From NCBI RefSeq assembly GCF_020080835.1, contig NC_058167.1, forward strand, positions 11,493,403-11,557,402: a stretch of 64,000 nucleotides of DNA. Reading direction: 5' to 3'. Positions 36,423-48,095 of this stretch are shown piece by piece. The notes beneath the pieces were generated by a model. That model was not told where the DNA came from. It did not search any database and saw only the letters and a program-made list of their open reading frames with translations. Within the stretch, counting starts at the first letter, position 1. Every line of letters starts with the position of its first letter. This DNA comes from Cotesia glomerata. Its lineage: Eukaryota; Arthropoda; Insecta; Hymenoptera; Braconidae. The position numbers were made by a program, and so were the translations under genes.

Positions 36423-37908
36423 CCGTGTAAAAATGATATGATATCATTAGGACGCTCATAATGAATATCATAATGAATCTCATATTTTGACACTAATATG
36501 AGATTCACATAAAAGCCATATCAATTACATTGATATCAATTACATTGATATGCCATAATTTATAGCTAAATTTGTCATTAAAGACAAATTTGGGAACTGG
36601 GGAAATAAAGGATAAAGGGGGGAGGAGGGACCTTACTCAGTAGGAATTTTTCGGTAACCGAAAAAATAATTCAGACAACAATACATTTGAAACCTGTAAT
36701 AAGTACAATATTTATGGAAACGAATTTTTTTTTAATTAGATTATAAAATTTTTATTTTTCTTGTTGGAGAAAGAAAATTTCTAGTAATTTGATTATGTTT
36801 TATTATAAAATTTGATCTACACGGATCGGTCACATAGAGATTCATGATTAATCCATAGTGACAAACGCATAATTTCATAATGAAGTTATAACAGTATCTG
36901 CGTAAACTCATGATGGAATCAGGCTAAAATTTTTCAAATTCATTATGATATTTTAATGATATTGTTGCCTTTTATTCATAATTCAAGAAAAAAATTTTTA
37001 TTACTCTTGGAAATTCGTTAGCATAGTATCTCCATGATGATATTAACATAATTTCATTATGAAATCATAATGATGTTGAATTGAATTCAGAATTTAATGA
37101 TGGTCATATCTGCATAAAATCATAATGATATTGTTAGCCTTTTTAAATCGTGATATAAAGTTATTGAGTCATAACTATATACAGGAAATAATGCAAAATA
37201 ATTAAATTAAAGAAATTTTTAGGACGATTAAAATTTTTTTCAAAATAAAAAATAATTATCTTAAGACGAAAACATTTTTTCAGTTAAAAATTTTTTTCAA
37301 ACCAAGATAGTCAGTGTTTTTCTAAATATTCTTGTTGGAATAGCAACGATACTGGCATCCACCCCCACAGTGACAGTCACAGGTCATACTGTACATAGCA
37401 TCGTGGAAGGGGTTTATGACCCTATCGGACCCAAGCTAGAGGACCACTGCTAATACAGTCAGTCCCAAGGATCCCTCCCTAGTAATAACATTGTGACCCA
37501 TAATTTACATTACTTATTCTCAATCATTTTATATTATTCATACTATTGTAATCAACAATTAATAAACTTTCACTCATTATTAAACCTTATCGCTGTGTCT
37601 TCCATTATAAAGCTAATAATTCTTCCAAGTTAAGAAAGTCAAAGAGGAAAGTTAAATAGTTCAATAGTATAGTGCATGATAAAAATACTGTTTTTCTCAA
37701 TCATTATACATTTCCTCTGATTAACAGAAAAAATTAAAATTTTACCAATCTACTTAAAAAAAAATTCGTTCCCATAAGTATTTTACATGTTACGGGTTTC
37801 AAATGTATTGACATGGCTCTAATATGAATCTTATATTAGTGTCAAAATATGAGATTCATTGATATTCATTATGAGCTTCATAATGATATCATATCATTTT
37901 TACACGGG
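36423..37908. mobile_element. MITE with CCCGTGTAAAAATG ends and LTR-like insert
   Basis: The ends CCCGTGTAAAAATGATATGA and a complementary right end are flanked by TT (36421-36422 and 37909-37910). The arms of about 200 bp share CTCATATTTTGACACTAATA and further in ACATTTGAAACC. The left arm holds an extra segment (about 36530-36675). The middle is rich in TCATAATGA words (36840-37130) and carries a copia-type LTR-like sequence at 37333-37618. Confidence 0.8.
37333..37618 (+). mobile_element. Copia-type LTR-like sequence (solo LTR?)
   Basis: The sequence starts TGTTGGAATAGCAACGATAC, like Ty1/copia LTRs, is much GC-richer than its surroundings in its first 170 bp, and has an AATAAA polyadenylation signal at 37560. 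A possible 5-bp duplication, ATTCT, lies at 37328-37332 and 37619-37623. The 3' end does not finish in the expected CA at that position; an alternative end at TCTTCCA (about 37604) has no matching duplication. The boundary is therefore uncertain. Confidence 0.55.
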
Positions 37909-37910
37909 TT

Positions 37911-38427
37911 TATTCCGACCATTGCTACCAATAAATAAAAATAGTCAATAAGAAGGCGTGTACGTTACATAATTACAAAAAAAATATTTATTAATTTTAA
38001 TAAGCTTGATTATTATTCACACACTAGATGCGAGGAAAGATAAAATAACAATTGAATAAATGGGACAAAAAGAGCGAATAGTAAGAATATATAATCGAAC
38101 AAAGTGTAATAAATCAAATAGTCTCTCTTATTAATAATGGATTCGTCTTATTCAATCATAAATATCCAACAACAGTAGCTCATATCATCATTATTGGGCT
38201 GTATATTTTATTAAATTCTCTCAATGCAGATCATAGGATATATTTGCCGTTTTAGGATTCATGGATTCATTATATATATACACAAATATATAAGCGAGTA
38301 TTAAACTACCAGTAGTTTGTATAAAATTGTATATAAACACGCTATTGATGGTATGATTTAAACGGGACAGTTGGTGATTGCATAAGTCAGAGCTCATACC
38401 TGTGTTGTTATTTATATATATGTATAT

Positions 38428-38475
<48 letters not shown>

Positions 38476-39906
38476 TTATATGTATCTCGCAATCGTAACT
38501 CGCAAACGATAAAGCTAATTGCAAGATCTCAACCACCGATATAACCCACCGTATCCCATACAGTGGCATATATAGGTGACTAAACACGCGAGCTTTTATC
38601 TTGTCAGACTATTTTTTCATTTATTAACTTTTATTTTATTTTATAAATAATTATTATTTCGATGTAATATAATAAAGTCACGAATTTTCGGGAATTAATT
38701 GCTGTGGGAAAACATTTTGCCGGGGGATTTATTAGTCGTAATTATGTATGTTTTATAAGGTATATTTATTGCCAGTAATAAATATGTAGATGTGTAATGT
38801 GTATGTTTATTAGATAGGATAAATATCGACAGTGGACAGTGGTATATATTATAATTTACGATTTATAATAGACTACAGTAAATAATTTAGCATGAGGGTG
38901 ATCTAAGTGGGAAGTTGCTCCTTAATTTATCCGTCCTCTCGACAGATGCACCGGTGATGCAATTATTATCAGCTTATTATTATATAATTGAGGTTGACCA
39001 GCCCAGGACTAATGAGGGCTCTCGAGACTGCTGATGCCGCCGGCACAACCCACTCAACAGCACATTCGTTCGTTTAGGATTTATTATAGTGTATCTGCGC
39101 ATTGATACTCTCTGCTTGCCATCAGGATGTATTGATATGAGCCCTGGTCTATTTTTTAATGACAATAAGCTTCAAATGCAACCAAAAATTCATTTTTTTT
39201 TGAGATATTTAAGCCGACTAATTTACTCTGTAAAAATTTGCAAAGATGATTTTTAATTAATTTAATACCTTTGGGGTGAAATTAATTCTGGAAATAACTT
39301 TAATTATATTATTAACAATTAAAACTCTAGAGAATGAATTTTTTATTTTCTTTATTAAATAAAAATAAAAAAAAATAGTTGTTTATTTAAAAATAAAAAA
39401 ATTTGTATTTTGAAATTTTCAAAATTAATACAATAATTTTTTAACTTAATTTGATGATAAGAATTAATTAGAATATTAAAAAAAAAAAATTGCATGAATA
39501 TTTTTTTTAATTTCTACAAATCGCATTTTTTGAGAAAATTTCTCTATAATAATTTATTTAGTAAAATATAAAAATTTTCTTTTAATTAATACACTTTAAT
39601 TAGTCAGTTAATTAGTAAATAATATTTACTTTTATCCATAAGTTTTTTCAAAATATTCACTGACAGTTTTACGAGAAAAATCCAGAAATGTATGATTGTT
39701 TGAAGGTTACCTCATAAGACCAATGTTAAATTCAAAATTAATTATTTATTTAAATAATCGGGCAATCTCTTTTAAATTTTCGGAATTTATTTAGTCATAT
39801 TTAAACTTCATATTAACAAAAAATCAAGCCTTTTATCAAAAGTTGCCTTGAGACAATAAAAATACAATTCAATACAATAGTAGATGCATGTACAAGCTTT
39901 TAACTG
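37911..39906. other. Non-coding stretch
   Basis: Mostly AT-rich, with a TA microsatellite at 38429-38473 and a GC-richer block at about 38880-39160. A 61-codon minus-strand frame covers that block but shows no domain. Confidence 0.5.
38429..38473. repeat. TA microsatellite
   Basis: This is an uninterrupted TA run of about 45 bp. Confidence 0.95.
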
Positions 39907-39996
39907 CACAGTAAAAAATTTTGCGTCATTTTATACTGAAAAAAATTTTTTTTTAATTTACACAAAACTTTTTTGACGTAAAATTTTTTTACTGTG
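39907..39996. mobile_element. Small MITE, GCGTCA family, copy 2
   Basis: This 90-bp foldback has ends CACAGTAAAAAATTTTGCGT and a complementary right end, ACTGTG. It is flanked by TG on both sides (39905-39906 and 39997-39998). Confidence 0.85.
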
Positions 39997-39998
39997 TG

Positions 39999-42176
39999 GT
40001 TCATAATGAGTAAAGTAAAATAAAAAATAAAAATAAATACACACGAAATCGAACCATAGAATGATATTTGATGATTTTAATAACCACTTTGCATGCAAAA
40101 ATATTAAATTATTTCTCGCCACCTATCGGACGCTGCGGAACTATTCTTAATAGTTCGTAAATATATAATTATGAAAACTTACGTATGCAATAAATTAATG
40201 TTTAAGAGAAATTTATTGATATAAAAATGATGAATTAATTTATAATTCAATGATGTGATTATATTTATATTATGAACTAAATTAATAATTTCTTTAATTG
40301 CATTTATTAATTTAATTAACAGTGCGGCAAAAAAATTAAAACCAGGAAGTGTTAGTATTGACAGTGATTTATTTGACGGGATTTATCTTTTATTTTTCTT
40401 CCTATTATGAAACCTTAAAAAAAATGAATAATAAAAGTAAAAATAAGAAAAAAAGATGAATAAATACATATATCTTTAAGAATTTGAACGTAATTAGCAA
40501 TAATCGCGCGAGAGTGATTGCGATTACCAGCGTGTGGATTCCACAGTACCAATTTAGCTTGAGACCATAGGGACTACGAAAATTCCATTTGGTACCGATC
40601 CAATTACTCACCATGCTATTGCACTTTTGAATTCCACAGTAGTAATTTTACGGAAATCAGATACATTTATTTGTACATATATAATACTTTTATTACACCG
40701 GTACTTATTCAGTAAATTTTAAAATTGTCCGATCATGCAATTACTCAAAAAACTAGCCGACGCTCATAAATTTAAATTACAGTTTCAATCAAATATAAAT
40801 TAATTCTTTCTGTTTATAAGTCAATACATCTACTGTAATCATCATTTATAAAATTAATGTTTCAATATTACCTTTAATATAAATTAATTAATTGAGCAAT
40901 CAATATTGATTTTAATGCAAATCAATCAATCTAATGAGTATTCAAAATCTTTAGAGTTTTAGCTTGTGATAACATTTTAACACTTTTTTGGTAATAATTA
41001 CTCTCATTCATTTTTTTTTTTTTTTAATAGTTTTTATCTTTATTTTTATTAAGAATTTTAAATTCAAAATAATGAACTTGAATAAAATGTGATTCAATTC
41101 ATTGGATCAAGTTGAAATAAAAATTTCAAAATAATATTTTCATCAAATATAAATCAGGAATAATTTTTCCAAAAATTAAAGTTTCCAAAAATCGACTGAA
41201 TAATTTTTTTGGATCTATGTTTTCACTCTATTTTACAATTCTTAAATTTCTCTGTTTAAAATTGACAGAAATTATAATATCTACAATAATTTATCCATAC
41301 GAAGAAAAAAAAAATTGCTGTTTCTATAGCGATAGTATGAGCTTGGAACAAACTACTAAAAAAATAACGATTTCCAATTATAGAATGAAATCCCAAAGTA
41401 TTGATTTTTACGTCTATAAAGTTTTACGTTTGTAAAGTATTGATACAGTCCAGAATACAGTCTACAGAATACAGAATACAGTCCAGAATAGACCGACATT
41501 ATTAATGATTGCTCGGAATCTAATCAAGCAATAAAATTCTAATTAGATTAACTAATTAGCAACAAATTTAACATCACAAATAAATTTTATAGATAGAATA
41601 ATGACTATAATCTAATGTTGTAAGTGTAATTTTACAACTTTGAAGAGAAATAATAACACAATTCGAAAAAATTCAATTATTAAAATATAATTTTTTTTAA
41701 TTTTTCGTACGAGGCACTCAACTTTTATAAATTGCACTGTAAATTTTGAAATTTAAAAATCATCAAAATTATTAGTGGCTTATCTTTGTTCTTAGCACGT
41801 CTAAAATACACCCAAAAGAAAACTTACTTCTAAGTATAATTTCTTGTATCGTCGGTCTAATTAGTAATTGGTCTAACTCCTTATTTTTTAAATGGTGATT
41901 TTGTAATATTTTCATGTAACAATAGTCCTATTATAAATTATTTGAATGATCCAAATCAAAATATATCTCCATTAGATATTCATAATATTAAATAGTTTTT
42001 TAAAGCGATAATAAATTTTGAACTAATTGTTTTTCGTACAAATGGAAGATTCTCTAAAATGTAGTCAGACAATTTGCTAATTAGAACATCGATATAATTT
42101 ATTAAAAATAATTCCCGAGATCGTCAACAAAACAGTCTTCAAAATTCCGACTTAGCTATAATTGCTAAAACTAAAA
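39999..42176. other. AT-rich non-coding stretch
   Basis: The motif TCGCCACCTATCGGA at 40116-40130 echoes 1222-1238. A tandem of CAGAATACAGTC-like units lies at 41450-41490. No gene is supported. Confidence 0.5.
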
Positions 42177-42178
42177 TA

Positions 42179-43583
42179 CACAGAGAAAAAAATTTTGCTA
42201 TAGGAACTCTACAGTAGTTAGTTAGTTGTAAAAAGTTCCAGTAGGTTAACGTTTTCTTATGGTAACAATACCGTTTAGCTCCTGCAACTCTACATCGTTG
42301 AGCTCTGAGAGCTAATAGTATTTTTCTTACCTAGGGCAGGAAAATAAGAAATGTCTCAGATTACATGTAATTGTTGACCGAGGCGAAGCCGAGGTCGACA
42401 AACATGTGATCTGAGGCTTTCTTATTTCCTGCCCGTGGTGAGAATGCTATTTTTCTGCCCTCCAGGCGGAAAGTGGCAACTTTCGGCCCGCTGCGCTAAA
42501 CGAAATTGCCGCTTTCCGCCTCTGTCGGACAGAAAAATAGTATACAAACCTATGGCAGGAAAATAATAAATATCTCAGATCACATATATGTCGACCTCGG
42601 CTTCGCCTCGGGCAACATATATGTGTTCTGAGACATTTCTCATTTTCTTGCCACAGGTGTGTAATATACTATTTCTCCTCGACGGAGGTGGAAAGCGGCA
42701 TTTTCATTTAGCGCAGCGGGCGGAAAATTGACGCTTTCCGCCGGAGGGGAGAAAACGTTATTTACCTCTCACAATTCTACAGGATCGTTCTGAGACTATA
42801 ACAAATTTTTAGCAGTCTGATTAATAATTTTTTACGATTTAGCATTGATAATTTAATAAATAAATGCGACAGAACGAATTTATATTGCCAACAATAATTG
42901 TATATGACAAATAAGAATAGTATTATAATAGAAATAAAATAATAATAGAATTTATATTACAAATAAAAATTATTTGTAAAATAAAAATATGGTCGTCACA
43001 AAATTATCTTATTTTCTTGATTATATTAATAAATATTGGACATAAAATCACTACCGTATATGCACAAGAAAAGATAAATAAACGAAAACAAATTTTATTT
43101 TGCGTTAACTGGGGTCTTTTGAATGTATATCTATTAATTTATTACTTATCACAATATGTTCAACTAATAAATTAAATTAACAGTCACTGCAAATGAACCT
43201 TGAAAAACCACAAATACAAAACTGTTCTAACGAAATTCAATTTGACAAAAAAAAAAAAAACCTATTTCCTTAAATAAATAAACTGAAAACTTAATTGTCC
43301 TCATATATTTTTGATAATATGGATGAGTAACAAAATAATTCTGTTTGTCATTTTAGAAGGTTATGAAATATGTCAGCGCACTCCACTACTGCGCAACGTA
43401 GGGCGCTCCCAACTATACCGTTTGGCTCTGAGAACAATCCCGTAGAGCTCTGAGAGCTCAACAACATTGAGTTATCAGAACTAAATAACATTATGTTACT
43501 GTAACTCTACAACGAATAGTAAACTATGTATAGTTGTGGTAACTCTACAGTTAGGTTACCAGAACGAAATTTTTTTTTCCGTG
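42179..43583. mobile_element. MITE with GC-rich four-hairpin core
   Basis: The ends CACAGAGAAAAAAATTTTGC and the complement of CACGGAAAAAAAAATTTCGT are flanked by TA (42177-42178 and 43584-43585). Both arms share GAGCTCTGAGAGCT and ACTCTACAG words. A GC-rich block of four hairpins (42330-42760) sits inside the left half. The rest is AT-rich, with no transposase. Confidence 0.8.
42330..42760. repeat. Dimer of two GC-rich hairpins
   Basis: Four long inverted repeats follow one another. H1 (about 42335-42434) opens with GGGCAGGAAAATAAGAAAT and closes with its complement around a GAGGCGAAGCCGAGG centre. H2 (about 42450-42540) is bounded by CTATTTTTCTG/CAGAAAAATAG and contains GGCGGAAAGTGGCAA. 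H3 (about 42550-42655) is an H1 relative and H4 (about 42668-42760) an H2 relative. The block is thus a tandem duplication of an H1-H2 unit. Confidence 0.82.
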
Positions 43584-43585
43584 TA

Positions 43586-45387
43586 GCTGTAATATTAATT
43601 TAGTAAGTTCAATATCTGAAAACTCATAAAAATTAGATCTTTATTATTATTATTTATTTATTTAGTAGGTTTTAAACTGTCCAACATGAATGTACCGTGA
43701 GCCAAGAATTATTTTTCGGTATTCGTTTGGTAAAAATCTCAAAGAACAAGAAGTAAAAAAGTGTGACAGAATAAAAAAAGTAAAGTTATCGATTTACCTT
43801 GGATTAATTTATATCGACAATAATGGAGGGTTAATGAACGTCAAGCTTGTGAAAAAGATGGACAAACGGATGTTAGTTTACTTAGCCAGGAGTATCTGCA
43901 AAATAACCCGAGTAGGATGAAAGAGTTAAGTATAATATAGAGAAAAGAGAGAAGAGTAAATATAAAGACAAAAGTTGGTATAAGTGGTTGAAGTTCCCGG
44001 CGAAAGAGAGAAAGAGAGAGAGTGGATGTAAGCGGAGTTAAAATAACAAAAATAAAATGTAAAATATATAAAATAAAAAGGGTGAGGTTAGGTATATTGC
44101 TGAATTGAGGAAGGCGGTATTACAAAGCGCCCCGTAAATCCGCGCCGGGTTCGACACCCGACATTCCCTTGGTTTTATTTCTCAACAGTGACCATGCACT
44201 TGGTCTCACTCTTGTACTTGTTCTTCTTCATCTCTTTTCATTTAGCTTTACCCTTACCTCCACTTATTCTTATTCGTATTCGTATTCTTATTATTCTTCT
44301 TTAAAACTCTTTCTATCCACTTATACTCGCAACTTCTCTCGATCTTCTCCTCTCTGGAAGATCCACTGCTCGAAAAGATCTTGACAATTCTTAACTGCAT
44401 GCCTCAGCTCGTCTCATCTCTCTTGCTCTTAAAATCTTTTTCTCGCGACACCATATACATTCAAAGTATTCAAAATAATAGAGGGACAAATATAAAAGTG
44501 CACAAATAACGAGTCAGGATATTTAAAGTTGGATTCGACGCAAGTTAAAAAGGTCTTAAATATTTTTTTATACTGCATCGAAATTCACACACTGAAAGAC
44601 TGAGACGGTGAGATTATTTATGATCATTTACTTACGTATTCTGTCAACAGTTCATTTTCACTATGCGTCGCAATCAAACAGATTCAGCTAAGTACACTAC
44701 TAGTACACTCTAGTTTTATACTGAGTAGAGACTGAAGAATTCAAATGGAATTGACGGATTCTCTCAAGAGGCGAAGAATAAAGAGACCTAACACTTCTAA
44801 AAAAAATTACTCAGGTTCTTAAGTGAAATATGTAGTTGAACTTTAGTGTATTTCCGTGCATTCAAAATTAAAAAAAATGAGAATTTCAAGTTTCAAAAGT
44901 TAATTTTTTTATTTATTTATTTATTTATTATGCCAAGGCTTAATTGCCACATGGAAAATTTTAATTATACATTAATACATTAATTTTCGCACTATTATAT
45001 TGTTTCATTATATTACATTATTACTTAAGTTTTTGTTAAATGCAATTTGCAATGAGATTGAGTGATTTACGTTGATTAAACTGTTCAAACATAATTTGGA
45101 CTTTAATAACATATTTAAACTTTCAATTTTTTATTTTTACATCTATTTTTCTTTCTGATTGTTTTCATAAAATGCTATACTATGTATTATTTTTGTATGG
45201 ACGGCCGCAAGAAGTTTTGACTTCACGGTCGATGAATAAAGAAATAATAATAATAATAATAATTAATAATAAAATAGTGTAATAGACGAAGATAACGACA
45301 TGCTACGAGTACAATGTTTATATTTGATAAAGATATAATAATAATTTTAATCATAAATAGATAGGGCTTTTATGAAAAATTTTTTAA
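43586..45387. other. Non-coding stretch
   Basis: At 44100-44460 the sequence is C+T-rich and GC-richer; it includes GCCGGGTTCGACACCCGACA (44141-44160), which looks like a lone tRNA T arm. A 71-codon frame over this block is low-complexity. TATTTATTTATTTATTTA lies at 44911-44930, next to AAGGCTTAATTGCC, possibly another antisense LINE tail. Confidence 0.5.
45170..45265 (+). repeat. LINE 3'-end-like tail with AAT run
   Basis: GGACGGCCGCAAGAAGTTTT and GACTTCACGGTCGATGAATA are followed by AATAAAGAAATAATAATAAT. A short GC-richer 3' UTR ending in a trinucleotide tail is typical of LINE insertions. The coding part is missing. Confidence 0.5.
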
Positions 45388-45399
45388 CAGTAAAATATA

Positions 45400-46500
45400 C
45401 ACGGAAAGAAAAATATGGGAACTATTCCCATAATTTTATGGGAACAGTTCCTAGGCAATTATGGGAACTGTTCCCATAAATACTGTCCCAGAATTATGAG
45501 AAAATTTCCCATAATGATGGAAATGGTTCCTATACAATTATAGGAACTATTCCCATGATATTATAGGAAATATTTCCATAATGATATAGTAATGGTTCCT
45601 ACATCATTATGGGAACTATTCCCATAATATTATAGGAAATATTCCCATAATGATATAGTAATGGTTCCTACATAATTATGGGAACTATTCCCATAATGGT
45701 ATAGGAAAGATTCCTAGAACATTATAGGAATCATTCCTATACCATTATGGGAATCATTCTCAAAATAAAATAAAGATAAAATCTTCGTACGGAGTGAGTT
45801 CGAAATGATTCCTATAATATATACACGGAAAACAAAAATTGGGACAGCCACATGATTTTCATGTTGTAGACAATAATAGTTAAAACAACAATAATAATTA
45901 AATAATAATAATAATCTATATTCTTAAGAGAATAAGGAAAATTTGGTGGCCAGTGTGTATTTATGTGATAAAATGGGTTTTTATTTGGAGTTGTGCCTTT
46001 TCAAGGTTTCATATCAGTCTCACCAATAGTCAATTTATTATAATAAGAATTTAGGCTGCATTCGAAAATGCTGTGTCTAGATACATAATCAAGAAATGAC
46101 CTTGTATCTCGTAAACTATTGACATTTTTAAAGATATAAGCTCATCCCGATGTTATACTCATCAAGAACTTTCATTTGAGTACCCACATGCATTTTTGAT
46201 GTATTTTTCATATTAACATATATATAATATATATAAATATATCAAATATATGAAAAATTGATGTGGGTACTCAAATGAAAGGTCTCGATGAGTGTAATGT
46301 CGGGATGAGCTTATATCTTTAAAAATGTCAATAATTCACAAGATACAAGGTCATTTCGTAATTATTGATATTTTTCAAAATATAAGCTCGTGTTGATGTT
46401 ACACTCATCAAGAGCTGTCATTTGAGTACCCACATGCATTTTTGATATATTTTTCATATATACACATATATACATATACACATATATATATGTATATGTA

Positions 46501-46554
<54 letters not shown>

Positions 46555-47277
46555 TATAAAATATATGAAAAATTGATGTGGGTACTCAAATGAAAGGTCT
46601 CGATGAGTGTAACATCAATATGAGCTTATATCTTTAAAAATGTCAATAGTTCACAAGATACAAGGTCATTTCTCAATTATATGTTTAGAGATAGAGCATT
46701 TTCGAATGCAACCTAAATATCTATCATCATAAATTGACTATCGACGAGAATGATATGAAACCTTGAAAAGGCACAAATTCAAGTCATGTCCTTTGCAATG
46801 ACACTTAATTTCACTAAAAAAATCGATTTCATCATGTGACTATCCAGGAGACAAAATTGTTATTATCCTCTTAATAATATAAATTATTATTATTATTATT
46901 ATTTAATTATTATTGTTGTTTTAACCATAATTGCCTGCCACATGAATCTTCCACAGGAATGTATCATGTGGCAGCCCCAATTTTTTTTTTCCGCGTAAGA
47001 TTTAAACCTATGTATTGTCGGAATCATTTCTATACTTTTATGGGAATGGTTCCCATAAATTATGGAAACCATTCCTATAATAGTATAGGAATGATTCCTA
47101 TAGCATTATGGGAACCATTCCCATAATATTATAGAAATAGTTCCCATAATATTATGGGATTAGTTCCAATAACGATATAGGAATAGTTTCTATAATAGTA
47201 TAGGAATTATTCCTATAGCATTATGGGAACCATTCCCATAATGGTATAGGAATAGTTCCCATAATTTTCTTTCCGTG
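45400..47277. mobile_element. MITE, GGGAACCATTCCC type, with nested element
   Basis: The ends CACGGAAAGAAAAATATGGG and the complement of CACGGAAAGAAAATTATGGG enclose arms made of ATGGGAACTATTCCCATAAT words, as in 20147-21283. A different MITE (45834-46995) is nested between the arms. The flanks show a 12-bp perfect direct repeat, CAGTAAAATATA (45388-45399 and 47278-47289), instead of the usual 2 bp. Confidence 0.85.
45834..46995. mobile_element. Nested MITE with two tandem hairpins
   Basis: The ends CACGGAAAACAAAAATTGGG and the complement of CGCGGAAAAAAAAAATTGGG are flanked by TA (45832-45833 and 46996-46997). The arms share AACCTTGAAAAGGCAC and CATGTGGC-type words. The centre is a duplicated hairpin: each unit runs from TTTGAGTACCCACATGCATT through a TA-rich loop to ATGTGGGTACTCAAATGAAA (about 46175-46290 and 46428-46595). 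The second loop is a TA microsatellite (46509-46550). Confidence 0.83.
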
Positions 47278-47557
47278 CAGTAAAATATAGTAAATTTTTT
47301 ATAAAAGATTGATAATAGATTCAACTAAGAAACTTTTTTATAAAGAAACTTATTTATGAGTATAATTGTTGTAATTTAAATTCAAATTGGCATTTTTGAT
47401 AGTGTATTCAAAAATTATTATTTGAAACTATACAAATATTTTGTTATGTTTGCCGTTGAATAAAATATAAGTAATTTTGATTTTAATTATTTTTTAGTGA
47501 ATTATATAGTATGAAATTCATTATTAAAACTTGTTTAATCTTGAAATTATTGAAAAA

Positions 47558-47623
47558 ATGCGGTCCCTGATTCTTTATTGATTAAAATAACAACAGGTGC
47601 ACTCCGCGCAATTTAAATTTCTA
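47558..47623 (-). repeat. GCGC dispersed repeat, diverged copy
   Basis: GGTCCCTGATTCTTTATTGA is followed by GCACTCCGCGCAATTTAAAT and TTCTAG. The order matches 15977-16076, but the GC palindrome has decayed. Confidence 0.5.
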
Positions 47624-47913
47624 GTAATGTTTGGTTTACATCGTATATTTTGAGAACTTGAAGGATAGTCGTGACTTTTAATACCTTATACCTGTAGAAA
47701 AGCTTAAAATTATTATTTAAAAAATGATATCTTCAATTCAGTATCAATAACTGGAGCTTACAGGAATTACCTTATAGGAAAACAGTAGAATTGAAACCAA
47801 AAATGTTTAATTGAACAAAATTACTTTTTGTTTTTTTTCTTTATTGTTTTTTAAAATTTTCAATAGTTCAAATATTAATTTTATGTTTATTTGTGGTTTT
47901 AGTAACAATTATA

Positions 47914-48095
47914 CAGTGAATTCTCGGTAACTCGAACCTTGTTGTCGAAATCCTCAGTAACTCGAAAAAAATTTGTATTTCCTTCCCCTGAAGTCTTAAA
48001 TACGCGATATCTCAAATTATTTAGACTCTGTAACTCGAATTTAAAAAGTGAAACTCTATAAGTCGAAGAATAAAATATAAAGACCTTTTTCTCCA
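47914..48095 (+). mobile_element. Pogo/Tigger-like terminal fragment
   Basis: After TA (47912-47913) the sequence starts CAGTGAATTCTCGGTAACTC, followed by repeated AACTCGAA and complementary-type ATCTCAAA words. This is the usual look of pogo/Tigger (jerky-type) transposon termini. No transposase or second terminus is found, so it is a fragment or a small MITE of that group. The 73-codon minus-strand frame over it is not transposase-like. Confidence 0.6.

Noticed and set aside
44141..44160. tRNA gene or SINE head
   Set aside because: Only a T-arm-like palindrome is present, with no A box at the right distance and no acceptor pairing.
38429..46550. TA runs at 38429-38473 and 46509-46550 as replication origins or promoters
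   Set aside because: Simple dinucleotide runs are ordinary microsatellites in such DNA; the second is only the loop of a MITE hairpin.
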